57,408 nt of DNA from Acidobacteriaceae bacterium. GTDB lineage: Bacteria; Acidobacteriota; Terriglobia; Bryobacterales; Bryobacteraceae. This document shows positions 26,238 to 32,843 of this stretch, piece by piece. The stretch covers positions 1 to 57,408 of the forward strand of contig JADCJL010000161.1 in NCBI GenBank assembly GCA_020247055.1. The letters run 5' to 3'. Numbering within the stretch: the stretch's first letter is position 1; each line of letters begins with the position of its first letter. The notes beneath the pieces were generated by a model. It was not told the DNA's origin. It searched no databases and saw only the letters and a program-made list of their open reading frames with translations. The position numbers and the translations under genes were made by a program.

Positions 26238-27209
26238 TTACTCCTTCGGCAGCCGCAGGCTCCACACCTCGCTGCTCAATGGCTTGGCGTGGCCCCCGGC
26301 CACCCATAACTGATCGTCGAACACGAACACGGAGTGCTCATGCCGCGCCTTCCAAATGCGCCCCGACTTCACCTCCGTCCAACTCTTGCCGTCGCGCGAG
26401 GTCCACACGTCGCCCCAATTCCGCTCCGGTACTTTGGACCATCCGCCGAGTATCCACATCGCCCCGCGATAAACCGCCGCCCCGAACCACAGCCGCGGGT
26501 GCCAGGGCGCCTGGGACGTCTCCTGCCGCCAGGTCTTCCCATCGGCGCTTGACCAGACGTCGTTATAAGCGGCATATTCGGGCACATAGTTGCCACCACC
26601 CAGCACATAGATCCGCCCGCCCAGCACGACGGCTTGATGGTAGGCGCGCGGGGCCCACGGCGCGGCGGCCGTTTCAAGGCGCCAGGTCTTGCCATCGGCG
26701 CTGGACCAGACGTCGTTCTTGACGCTCTTGGCATCGCCGAAGTAGTAGTTTTCGGTGCCGCCGAGAAGCCACATCCGCCCCCGGAACTCGACGACCGCCG
26801 CCGCCAGACGCGGCGACCAGCCGGCCGCGCCCGTCGCCTGCTCCCACCGCTCGCCATCCCGCGACCACCAGACGGCGTTGCTCGCCGAATGCCCCGGCAG
26901 CCGCCCGTTGTACCAGCCGCCCATCATCCACATGCGGCCGCCAAAGCTGAGCGACATAGGCAGATCGCTGTGCAGCCACGGGGCGGCATCCGTCACGCGC
27001 TCCCATTGCTTGCCGTCGCCCGAACGCCAGACATCGCGAGGAGGAGCCGAAAACGAGTCGAACCAACCGCCGAGAATCCACAAGTACTTACCGTGCACGA
27101 ATTCGCCCTGCGAATCACGCGGCTGCCACGGCGCGGCGCCATGCAGCGTCCAATCCTGGCCCTGCAGTCCCGCCACGGCCAACAGGGCAACTCCGAACAG
27201 TTTTCGCAC
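26238..27209 (-). CDS. Secreted kelch-type beta-propeller protein
   Basis: The protein has 323 residues from the GTG at 27209, which gives MRKLFGVALLAVAGLQGQ, a good Sec signal. A GTG at 27224 would add five residues. The remainder is six kelch-like repeats, each with a hydrophobic-GG pair (LWILGGW, MWMMGGW, MWLLGGT, IYVLGGG, MWILGGW, LWVAGGH) and a 'DVWxSxDGKxW' blade end. It should fold as a six-bladed propeller in the periplasm or outside the cell. No catalytic residues are evident; it is most likely a binding scaffold. A TATCGT box stands six bases before the preferred start, so the message is probably leaderless. Confidence 0.85.
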   Translation of the reverse strand: MRKLFGVALLAVAGLQGQDWTLHGAAPWQPRDSQGEFVHGKYLWILGGWFDSFSAPPRDVWRSGDGKQWERVTDAAPWLHSDLPMSLSFGGRMWMMGGWYNGRLPGHSASNAVWWSRDGERWEQATGAAGWSPRLAAAVVEFRGRMWLLGGTENYYFGDAKSVKNDVWSSADGKTWRLETAAAPWAPRAYHQAVVLGGRIYVLGGGNYVPEYAAYNDVWSSADGKTWRQETSQAPWHPRLWFGAAVYRGAMWILGGWSKVPERNWGDVWTSRDGKSWTEVKSGRIWKARHEHSVFVFDDQLWVAGGHAKPLSSEVWSLRLPKE

Positions 27210-27215
27210 CCGACC

Positions 27216-27221
27216 ACGATA
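27216..27221 (-). promoter_or_regulatory. -10 box TATCGT, leaderless start of the kelch gene
   Basis: On the minus strand TATCGT, six bases, then GTG at 27209. The spacing matches the other leaderless starts in the window and was used to choose this start over the GTG at 27224. Confidence 0.4.
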
Positions 27222-27233
27222 CACTACCGGGTC

Positions 27234-27713
27234 CTACCCCAGCAGCGTCTCGCGGACGCCCGCCCGCAGCGCCGTCACCACGTCGCCATCGGTTTCAAAC
27301 GCTAGCGCATGCTGCCGCCCACCCACCACCAGCACGCGGCCCCGCGGGTCGTAGCTGTGAGGCATCACCTCCACGCGGTTCTTGAAGATCGCCCGAATCT
27401 CCGACTCCAGGCTCCCCACCCGCCCGCCGCCCACCGTCCGCCACGGCCCCCCGGCCACGTCGATCCGCGCCAGAGACCCGTTAACGAGCAGGAGTCCCAG
27501 ATGCGGATCGCCCCATCCGGCGTACACCCCGGAGTCGCATACCGTAATCCGCAGCGCCGACCCCACCTGTTGGCGCAACGCCGCCTCGCCCATGCCGACC
27601 CGCAGCCGTCCCACCCCGTCGAAACGAACCCGGTGCCGGGCCGAGGGCGGCGCCGCGGCCAGAATCTCCACCAGCCCCAAGGGCAACGTCCCCAGCAGCA
27701 GGCGGCGCGTCAT
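27234..27713 (-). CDS. Small secreted protein of unknown function
   Basis: The 159-residue protein has a twin-arginine-like or Sec signal (MTRRLLLGTLPLGLVEILAA). The mature part has strands such as LLLVNGSLARIDV and GRVLVVGGRQHALAF. The layout resembles small periplasmic beta-rich proteins in which a ligand-response curve is set by a short N-terminal repeat, but I do not recognise the family. It lies between the swapped-hairpin protein (9 bases upstream) and the kelch gene and is read in the same direction, so it may share the promoter at 28026-28031. Confidence 0.7.
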   Translation of the reverse strand: MTRRLLLGTLPLGLVEILAAAPPSARHRVRFDGVGRLRVGMGEAALRQQVGSALRITVCDSGVYAGWGDPHLGLLLVNGSLARIDVAGGPWRTVGGGRVGSLESEIRAIFKNRVEVMPHSYDPRGRVLVVGGRQHALAFETDGDVVTALRAGVRETLLG

Positions 27714-27722
27714 GCCCCCTGC

Positions 27723-28019
27723 TTAGGCCTGCACGGCCACCCACATACCCGGCTTTTCGGCACGAATCGCCACCCGCTTGCCCTTCCAGGCGTTCATCTC
27801 GGCCGGCACCCGGATGGCGCCGTCTTTATCCACCGCCACCCGCCGCGAGATCACGCGAATCGGCAGCGGCAGCTCCCGCTCGCCCTCCCGGGTCACCACC
27901 CAAACCCCGCCGCCGCTGCGCGGCGCGACAATCACGCTGTAGAGGCCGCCGGCGCCCAACGCGGCCGGCAGCGGCATCCGCCCCTGGGCATCAATAGCGG
28001 TCTTCCACGGCTCTGGCAT
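27723..28019 (-). CDS. Small protein with two AbrB/MraZ-like swapped-hairpin repeats
   Basis: The 98-residue protein starts at the ATG at 28019; a TTG at 28037 would overlap the start of the divergent gene and is less likely. Two repeats of the form 'D-x-x-G-R/A-I-x-V/L-P-A' are visible: IDAQGRMPLPAAL near residue 10 and VDKDGAIRVPAEM near residue 63. This is the arrangement of MraZ and of tandem SpoVT/AbrB folds. Such proteins bind DNA or act as antitoxins, but the beta-rich middle (SVIVAPRSGGGVWVVTREG) gives no further clue. Its start shares a symmetric -10 element with the selenoprotein gene, so it could regulate itself and its neighbour (inference). Confidence 0.65.
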   Translation of the reverse strand: MPEPWKTAIDAQGRMPLPAALGAGGLYSVIVAPRSGGGVWVVTREGERELPLPIRVISRRVAVDKDGAIRVPAEMNAWKGKRVAIRAEKPGMWVAVQA

Positions 28020-28033
28020 ATCTTTAAAGTATG
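28017..28033. promoter_or_regulatory. Dyad-symmetric bidirectional -10 element between two leaderless genes
   Basis: The 13 bases TATCTTTAAAGTA (28019-28031) are almost a perfect palindrome. Forward: TATCTT (28019-28024), six bases, ATG at 28031. Reverse: TACTTT (28031 to 28026), six bases, ATG at 28019. The same spacing in both directions means each RNA would start at its own start codon. The two start codons are separated by only 11 bases, so no Shine-Dalgarno can be present. No clear -35 was found on either side. Confidence 0.6.
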
Positions 28034-28387
28034 GCAACTTCCCATATTGATTGGAGCTATCACCGCCCCGGTTGAAAAACCTGTGGCAAAACGCAGGAGT
28101 TTCTTGCGCACGCCGGCCTGTCCACGGCCGTTCAAGTGGACGCTAAAAAACAGGCGATCGATCGCGCCGGAGCGATCGCGCTGGCCCGCGAGGCCGCAAC
28201 CGTTTACGCCACCAAGGGCAAGAACGTCGTGCGGCTCGAGATGAAAACGAACCCCACCGATGACGAGATCGCCGCGCTCGTGGTTGGCCCCAGCGGCAAC
28301 CTCCGCGCCCCGGCGCTCCGGGTCGGCAAGACCCTGCTGGTCGGCTTCGACGAGGGGACGTACTCGACGCTTCTGAGCCCTCCGTAG
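28031..28387 (+). CDS. Probable selenoprotein: ArsC/thioredoxin-like with UxxC redox motif (TGA at 28073-28075)
   Basis: Reading TGA at codon 15 as selenocysteine gives 118 residues: MATSHIDWSYHRPG-Sec-KTC-GKTQEFLAHAGL and so on. The frame is closed just upstream by TAA (28025-28027), so the ATG at 28031 is the only start that keeps the full domain. The N-terminal strand, the redox motif at its end, the following helix (GKTQEFLAHAGL), the 'V-D-A-K-K' strand, and the late GNLRAPALRVGKTLLVGF with its cis-Pro are the ArsC/Spx-like thioredoxin fold. Family members carry Cys at the Sec position (C-x-x-C). Sec15 and Cys18 would form the redox pair. Protein sequence and codon use are equally good on both sides of the TGA. 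A SECIS-like hairpin follows. A GTG start at 28136 would remove the active site and is unlikely. No selABCD genes are in the window to confirm. Confidence 0.75.
28083..28111 (+). promoter_or_regulatory. Candidate bacterial SECIS hairpin
   Basis: Downstream of the TGA, GTG-GCAA-AAC (28083-28092) pairs with GTT-TTGC-CAC (28099-28111), with a TC bulge at 28102-28103 and a bulged G at 28108. The apical loop is GCAGGA (28093-28098). The loop begins 17 bases after the TGA and starts with G; both agree with the published bacterial SECIS pattern (loop 16-37 bases away, G among the first two loop bases). A competing stem CCTGTG/CGCAGG (28080-28097) has a loop only 10 bases after the TGA and fits less well. 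Confidence 0.5.
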
Positions 28388-28397
28388 CCGGACCGTC

Positions 28398-29027
28398 CTA
28401 CTTCGGCGGCGTCGTCTCTCCCTTCCGCTTGAGAGTCGGCGCCTTCCGTTTGGACTCCGCCGCGGCCTCTTTTTTCTCAGCCGCTTTCTTCTCGCCGAGC
28501 TCTTTTTCGCCGAGCAGCGACTCCCGCTCTTTACGCTCGTTCTGCTCGCGCGCGGCGAGTCGGCCGCCGCGCTCCTTGATGTCGGATTGCGCGATCTCGA
28601 TCGAGTCATTCGTGGTCTCAAGCGCCGTATCGAGCACCAGTTCGTACCGGGCAAAGTCCTTCGGCGGCGCTTCCTTGATCCGGGTCAAGCGCTCGGCGAA
28701 AACCCGCTCGGCCTGGATCACCGCCATCAGTCCTTCATCGAGAGCCACCTTGCGTTTGATGGCATCATCGGCGACCGTGTCGGCGGCCTCAATAATCTTG
28801 GTGAACTCATCGAGCAGGTCATGCAGCAACGCGCTGCGGCCTGGCTTGTCGCGCTTGAGCAGGCTGTCCACCTGATCCATCCGCTGCTTGGCGAACAGCA
28901 TGTAGAGGCGCAGCCGGGCGTTCGGCTCCTGCACGAGCCGCACCTGATCAACCTCATCGGCCGTCAGAAAATCCTTCTGCGCCGCCAGCGGCAGCAGCGC
29001 GCAAAGCAACACAACGGCCAGCCTCAT
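28398..29027 (-). CDS. Secreted, highly charged helical protein of unknown function
   Basis: The 209-residue protein has a Sec signal (MRLAVVLLCALLPLAAQ). It is nearly all helical, with a last third made of Lys/Glu/Arg runs (EKELGEKKAAEKKEAA), probably a coiled coil or a disordered basic tail. Its start overlaps the stop of the preceding gene by ATGA, so it is the third gene of an operon with the short secreted protein and the TPR protein. I do not recognise the family. The position suggests an envelope function together with the TPR protein. Confidence 0.75.
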   Translation of the reverse strand: MRLAVVLLCALLPLAAQKDFLTADEVDQVRLVQEPNARLRLYMLFAKQRMDQVDSLLKRDKPGRSALLHDLLDEFTKIIEAADTVADDAIKRKVALDEGLMAVIQAERVFAERLTRIKEAPPKDFARYELVLDTALETTNDSIEIAQSDIKERGGRLAAREQNERKERESLLGEKELGEKKAAEKKEAAAESKRKAPTLKRKGETTPPK

Positions 29028-29464
29028 CGGCGCACCCCCATAGTCCTATCCACCAGTTCATCCTGCAGCCGCTCGACATAGGCGATCAACTCGTCCATAC
29101 GCGGCCGGTCATCAACGCCCAGCAGCGTCTGCAATCCCTTAAGCCGCCGGCTCAACTCCCGCAGTTTCAGCTCGGCGCGCTTGAAGTACTTGGGACTGCG
29201 GCGGGCGTCTTTCCCGGTGGCTTTCAGCGAGGCGACCGACAGATCCACCGCCGCCCGAAACTCCTCTACCTCCGGCGCCACCGCCGCCCAGGTCTTGGTT
29301 TCGAGCTCTGGCCGCAGCCTCGTCAGCACCTCGCCCGCGTAGACCAGAGCCAGTTCGCTGCGGCGCTCGAGGTTGGCCTCCGCCTTGACGGCCTCCAAAC
29401 CGTTTCCGGCGGCGCCGGGGGCGGCCGCGGTCAACCACATGGCGATCCACCAGAGGAGTTTCAT
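29024..29464 (-). CDS. Small secreted helical protein of unknown function
   Basis: The 146-residue protein begins with a Trp-rich signal (MKLLWWIAMWLTAAAPGAAG). The mature part is helical and charged (ERRSELALVYAGEVLTRLRPE, and LSRRLKGLQTLLG near residue 108). It resembles its downstream neighbour in general make-up (signal, then about 120-190 residues of charged helices) but has no obvious sequence match. It is joined to both neighbours by 4-base ATGA overlaps, which implies fixed stoichiometry and one transcript. Confidence 0.75.
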   Translation of the reverse strand: MKLLWWIAMWLTAAAPGAAGNGLEAVKAEANLERRSELALVYAGEVLTRLRPELETKTWAAVAPEVEEFRAAVDLSVASLKATGKDARRSPKYFKRAELKLRELSRRLKGLQTLLGVDDRPRMDELIAYVERLQDELVDRTMGVRR

Positions 29465-30669
29465 CGCTTATTCGCCATGCGGCTAACGATCCGCAGCCGC
29501 TGCCGGCCTTTGAACTCTTCTTCGGGCATCTTGCCTCCGGCGGCGGCCAGGAACTTTTCATAGGCCGGCACAGCTTCTTTATACAACTGCTGGCGGTCGT
29601 AGCAAAGGGCCTCGAGATAGAGCACCGAGGCGTTCTGCTCCTCGCCGAGGGCCTTGAGGCGGGCAAACGCCTTGAGCGTCTGCGGGTAGTCGCCGAGCAG
29701 GAACAGCGTGGCGCCCAACTCGCTCCAGGCGGGCTTCATTTTGGGGTCGAGCTGCGCGGCGGCCAGGAACTCGCGGGCGGCATCAGGCAGGCGTTTGGCT
29801 TCGCGATAGATGCGGCCGAGGGTGAGCCGCAGTTCGGCGTTGCCCGGCTCGGCGGCCGCGGCCTGGGTAAGCAGCGGGGCGGCCTTGTCGTTCTGTTTGG
29901 CCTTGAGGTAGGCGGTCGCCAGCGCGAGGCGATTGGCGGTGGTCGGCGATTCGGCGACGGCTTTTTCGAGCTGGGCAACGGCATCGGCCGCCTCACCCTG
30001 CTCAATCAGCAGCACGCCCAGGCGTTCGCGGGCCGCGCCGTTGTCGGGGAACAGACGGTAGAGCGCCGCCGCTTCGGCCTTCTGGCCCGCGGCCTCGTGG
30101 ATGCCCGCCAACTCGAGCAGGGCGTCTTTGTAGGACGGGTCGGCCTTGGCCGCGCTCTGGTACCAGATGGCCGACTCTTTGACGCGGCCCTGTTTGGCCA
30201 GCGCCTTACCGAGCAGGGCCATGGCGGGAGCGCTGCCGGCATCGGCCGCGAGGGCGGCCTGCAGGGCGGTTTCGGCCGGCTCCCAGTGTTCGAGGGTGGC
30301 GTGCGCCTCGCCCAGATAATAGTTCGGACGGAACTGTTTGGGCTGCTGCGCCTGCGCCTTTTCAAGGAGCGGCAAGCCCTCGGCGGCGCGCCCCGTACGC
30401 AGCAGCACCACGCCCAGATTCAACTGCGCTTCAAACAGCTCCGGCTGCTTGGTCAGTACCTTGCGATAGAACGGAATCGACTCGGCCTGTCGATTGACGA
30501 GACTGAGCGTTAGTCCGTAGTAGAAGTTGGCCGAAACGTCTTCGGCATCGGCCTTGAGGGCGGCGCCGAAGTGAAGGAGCGCCTGTTCCAACTTGCTCTC
30601 ATCGAGGGCTTTCATCCCCAGGGACGTCGGATCCGATTGCAGCAGCAGAAACAATGCAAGCAGCGCCAT
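29461..30669 (-). CDS. Tetratricopeptide-repeat protein
   Basis: The 402-residue protein starts at the ATG at 30669; the open frame reaches much further upstream but that part is antisense to other genes and lacks repeats. A short hydrophobic start (MALLALFLLLQSDP) may be a signal or anchor. From about residue 15 to 380 it consists of roughly ten TPR units with the pattern 'A-x-x-x-L-G-x-x-L-x-x-x-G-x-x-x-x-A' (AQLNLGVVLLRTGRAAEGL and similar). TPR proteins are protein-binding scaffolds. It heads an operon with two small secreted proteins. A TACACT box six bases before the ATG indicates a leaderless message. Confidence 0.88.
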   Translation of the reverse strand: MALLALFLLLQSDPTSLGMKALDESKLEQALLHFGAALKADAEDVSANFYYGLTLSLVNRQAESIPFYRKVLTKQPELFEAQLNLGVVLLRTGRAAEGLPLLEKAQAQQPKQFRPNYYLGEAHATLEHWEPAETALQAALAADAGSAPAMALLGKALAKQGRVKESAIWYQSAAKADPSYKDALLELAGIHEAAGQKAEAAALYRLFPDNGAARERLGVLLIEQGEAADAVAQLEKAVAESPTTANRLALATAYLKAKQNDKAAPLLTQAAAAEPGNAELRLTLGRIYREAKRLPDAAREFLAAAQLDPKMKPAWSELGATLFLLGDYPQTLKAFARLKALGEEQNASVLYLEALCYDRQQLYKEAVPAYEKFLAAAGGKMPEEEFKGRQRLRIVSRMANKR

Positions 30670-30675
30670 AGCTAC

Positions 30676-30681
30676 AGTGTA
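30676..30681 (-). promoter_or_regulatory. -10 box TACACT of the TPR operon
   Basis: On the minus strand TACACT, six bases, ATG at 30669. It fits the leaderless pattern seen at several other genes here. Confidence 0.55.
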
Positions 30682-30731
30682 GCGACTGGGCAGGTTAAGA
30701 AATTTTTCGCCAACTCCCGGGCAACTTCCCG

Positions 30732-30737
30732 TACAAT
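30732..30737 (+). promoter_or_regulatory. -10 box TACAAT of the ComEA-like gene
   Basis: TACAAT, seven bases, ATG at 30745. No Shine-Dalgarno is present; the message is probably leaderless. Confidence 0.5.
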
Positions 30738-30744
30738 ACGCCCT

Positions 30745-31050
30745 ATGCTCCTCAGAAAATCTCTCCTCCTGACGGTGATCGCCCTGTGCGTCGCCATCGC
30801 TCCCAGCTTCGGCCAGGCCGCGGCCAAGAAGGCCGTCCCCGCCAAGGCCGAAGCCGCCGCCGGACTCATTGACATCAACTCGGCCGATGCGGCCACCCTC
30901 AAGTCCATCCCGGGTATCGGCGACGCTTACTCGGCGAAAATCATCGCCAACCGTCCCTACAAGGGCAAGGATGAGATCGTGAAAAAGGCCGGGGTCCCCC
31001 AGGGCGTTTACGACAAGATCAAGGACAAGATCATCGCCAAGCAGAAGTAG
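30745..31050 (+). CDS. Secreted ComEA-like helix-hairpin-helix protein
   Basis: The 101-residue protein has a Sec signal (MLLRKSLLLTVIALCVAIAP) and an Ala/Lys-rich linker. One (HhH)2 domain follows with the standard core LIDINSADAATLKSIPGIG and a second hairpin AGVPQGVYDKIKDKI. In competence systems ComEA binds incoming DNA in the periplasm. Single-domain secreted copies like this are common in Acidobacteriota and may bind DNA without being part of a full uptake system. No other competence gene is near. Confidence 0.85.
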   Translation: MLLRKSLLLTVIALCVAIAPSFGQAAAKKAVPAKAEAAAGLIDINSADAATLKSIPGIGDAYSAKIIANRPYKGKDEIVKKAGVPQGVYDKIKDKIIAKQK

Positions 31051-31101
31051 GCAATAGGCGCGGCTACGATCCGGATATGTCAGAATTAGAGATGATCTTC
31101 C

Positions 31102-31530
31102 ATGGCAGATAAGACCGTAGCCGCCGCCCTCAATCCCCAGAAAAACGTGCCGCTGATGCAGTGGGTAGTCCCGGTTCTGGTCGGCTGGCTCATCCCCGGC
31201 GGCGGGCATCTGTACCTGGGCCGCAAGCAGCGGGGTTTGCTGCTGGGCGGCTCCATCGGGATCTGTTTCCTGTTCGGGCTCATGATGCGCGGCGCGTTTT
31301 TTGAACCGCAAACGGGGGACCTGTTGACGACCCTGATCTACACCGGCGGCAATTTTGCGAACAAAATGGTGGGTCTGCCCTACTTCCTCGCTACGTGGCT
31401 GGGGTATAACCAGGCCGATGTGGCCGGGCATGTGCACGATTACGGCACCAAGTTCCTGGCCGGGGCCGGATTGTTGAACGTGCTCGCACTCGTCGATGCC
31501 TACGAGATTGCCGCGGGCAAGAAGGACTGA
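31102..31530 (+). CDS. Small membrane protein, DUF6677-like
   Basis: The 142-residue protein has about three membrane helices: MQWVVPVLVGWLIPGGGHLYLG, GLLLGGSIGICFLFGLMM, and a last one near FLAGAGLLNVLALVDAYEIA. The glycine-rich PGGGHLYLGRKQRG turn is the hallmark of the TM2-like/DUF6677 group. The biochemical role is not known. It is followed 5 bases later by a single-helix protein and then clpS, all in the same direction, so it likely shares their transcript. Confidence 0.75.
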   Translation: MADKTVAAALNPQKNVPLMQWVVPVLVGWLIPGGGHLYLGRKQRGLLLGGSIGICFLFGLMMRGAFFEPQTGDLLTTLIYTGGNFANKMVGLPYFLATWLGYNQADVAGHVHDYGTKFLAGAGLLNVLALVDAYEIAAGKKD

Positions 31531-31535
31531 ACCGC

Positions 31536-31721
31536 ATGCCGAAAATTGCGCTGTCTCATTTGGAAACGGCCATTCTCCTGGCGCTGCTGATCTCGGTGGT
31601 GCTGGGCGTGGTGACCCGGAAGACGGATAAGGAACGTCTGCAGTACGGTATGTTGTGTTTTGCCCGCTTCGTGGGCACCATTTTTGGTCTGGCCTGGCTG
31701 ATGAAGCTGGGCCACGGCTGA
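31536..31721 (+). CDS. Small single-helix membrane protein
   Basis: The 61-residue protein has two hydrophobic stretches: TAILLALLISVVLGVV and, after a charged turn (TRKTDKERLQYG), MLCFARFVGTIFGLAWLMKLG. The first is a clear membrane helix and the second is probable. The gene starts 5 bases after the DUF6677-like stop and ends 16 bases before clpS. I do not recognise a family. The tight packing and clean hydrophobic pattern support it as real. Confidence 0.65.
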   Translation: MPKIALSHLETAILLALLISVVLGVVTRKTDKERLQYGMLCFARFVGTIFGLAWLMKLGHG

Positions 31722-31737
31722 CCCGATCGCCATTGCC

Positions 31738-32079
31738 ATGCCGACAGCCACGAAAACCTTCATCGAATGGGAGACGGGCGAGGAGACCGGCGCCGAGCAC
31801 GCCAAGCTCTATAACGTCGTTTTGCTCGATGACGACGAGCATACCTACGACTACGTGATTGAGATGCTGATGCGCCTGTTCTCGTTGAGCGAAGCCCGTG
31901 CCCTGCGCCACACGGTCGAGGTGGATACCCTGGGCCGGACGATCGTATTGACCGGCGAGATCGAAGAGGCCACCGTAGCGCGGGAGATGATTCACGGCTA
32001 CGGAGCCGATCCGCGCATGGCGAATTCGAAGGGCTCGATGACCGCAGTGGTGGAACCGGCTACGAACGGAGCCGGATAG
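31738..32079 (+). CDS. clpS: ClpS, adaptor of the Clp protease
   Basis: The 113-residue protein carries the ClpS core: YNVVLLDDDEHTYDYVIEML (about 25-44), with the Asp residues of the substrate pocket, and the later HTVEVDTLGRTIVLTGEIEEA. ClpS delivers N-degron proteins to ClpA or ClpC. The tail after about residue 95 (SKGSMTAVVEPATNGAG) is lineage-specific. The next gene starts 2 bases after the stop, which suggests a transcript with the reductase. The Clp ATPase partner is not in the window. Confidence 0.9.
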   Translation: MPTATKTFIEWETGEETGAEHAKLYNVVLLDDDEHTYDYVIEMLMRLFSLSEARALRHTVEVDTLGRTIVLTGEIEEATVAREMIHGYGADPRMANSKGSMTAVVEPATNGAG

Positions 32080-32081
32080 GC

Positions 32082-32843
32082 GTGGCGGTCGCTCTCGTTA
32101 CCGGCGCATCCCGCGGCATTGGCCGCGCCACGGCGCTGCGTCTGGCACTCGACGGCATGGCGGTAGCGCTGAACTACCGCGAAAACGCCGCGGCGGCCGA
32201 CGAGGCGGTGGAAGAGATTGTCCGGGCCGGCGGGCGGGCCATTGCCGTCGCGGGCGACATTGGCGACCTGGCGTGCGCGCCGGCGCTGGCGGCCGAAGTG
32301 ACAGCCCGCCTGGGACCGGTTACGGTGCTCGTCAACAACGCGGGCATTCTGCATCGCGGCGACCTCGCCGAGTTCGACTTCTCCCGGATGGAGCCGATGC
32401 GGCGGGTGAACGTGGATGGTCTGGTGCATGTCACCCGCGCGGTCGTGCCCGGCATGCAGGCCGCCGGCTTTGGCCGGATCATCAATCTGACCTCGATTGC
32501 GGCCTTCGGCACGGCGATGCCCGGGACGACGTTCTATGCCGCCACCAAGGCGGCCGTGATCGCGCTCACCAAGCGCTTCGCCCTGGATCTGGGTGCGCAC
32601 GGCATCACCGTAAACGCCGTGGCGCCGGGCTTCATCCGCACCGACATGGTATCGGCGGGACGCACCGCGGAGCAGGCGGCGCAGCTGCTCGAGAGCATGG
32701 CGGGCAAGGCGATGGTCCGCCGCGTTGGCACGCCGGAGGATATCGCCCACGCCATCTCATTCCTGGCCGGCGAGCGGGCCGGGTTTATCACCGGGCAGGT
32801 GTTGGTGGTCGATGGGGGCCGGACGGACTATCTGGCGCCTTGA
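32082..32843 (+). CDS. Short-chain dehydrogenase, FabG-like 3-oxoacyl-ACP reductase
   Basis: The 253-residue protein starts at GTG 2 bases after clpS. It shows the NAD(P)-binding TGASRGIG at residues 7-14, NNAG near residue 86, catalytic Ser in NLTSIAA and the YxxxK pair in FYAATKAA, and the C-terminal GQVLVVDGG. This is a classical SDR. FabG-like enzymes reduce 3-oxoacyl-ACP with NADPH, but SDR specificity cannot be fixed from sequence and no fatty-acid synthesis genes are adjacent. Its 3' end overlaps the convergent pgsA gene by 56 bases. Confidence 0.88.
   Translation: MAVALVTGASRGIGRATALRLALDGMAVALNYRENAAAADEAVEEIVRAGGRAIAVAGDIGDLACAPALAAEVTARLGPVTVLVNNAGILHRGDLAEFDFSRMEPMRRVNVDGLVHVTRAVVPGMQAAGFGRIINLTSIAAFGTAMPGTTFYAATKAAVIALTKRFALDLGAHGITVNAVAPGFIRTDMVSAGRTAEQAAQLLESMAGKAMVRRVGTPEDIAHAISFLAGERAGFITGQVLVVDGGRTDYLAP

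Noticed and set aside
28136-28387. 83-residue protein starting at GTG 28136
   Set aside because: The start lies in mid-domain, lacks a ribosome-binding site or promoter box, and removes the redox motif. The frame is protein-like up to ATG 28031 except for one TGA.
30670-31995. N-terminal extension of the TPR protein frame to 844 residues
   Set aside because: The extra 440 residues are antisense to the ComEA-like, DUF6677-like and clpS genes and have no TPR pattern.
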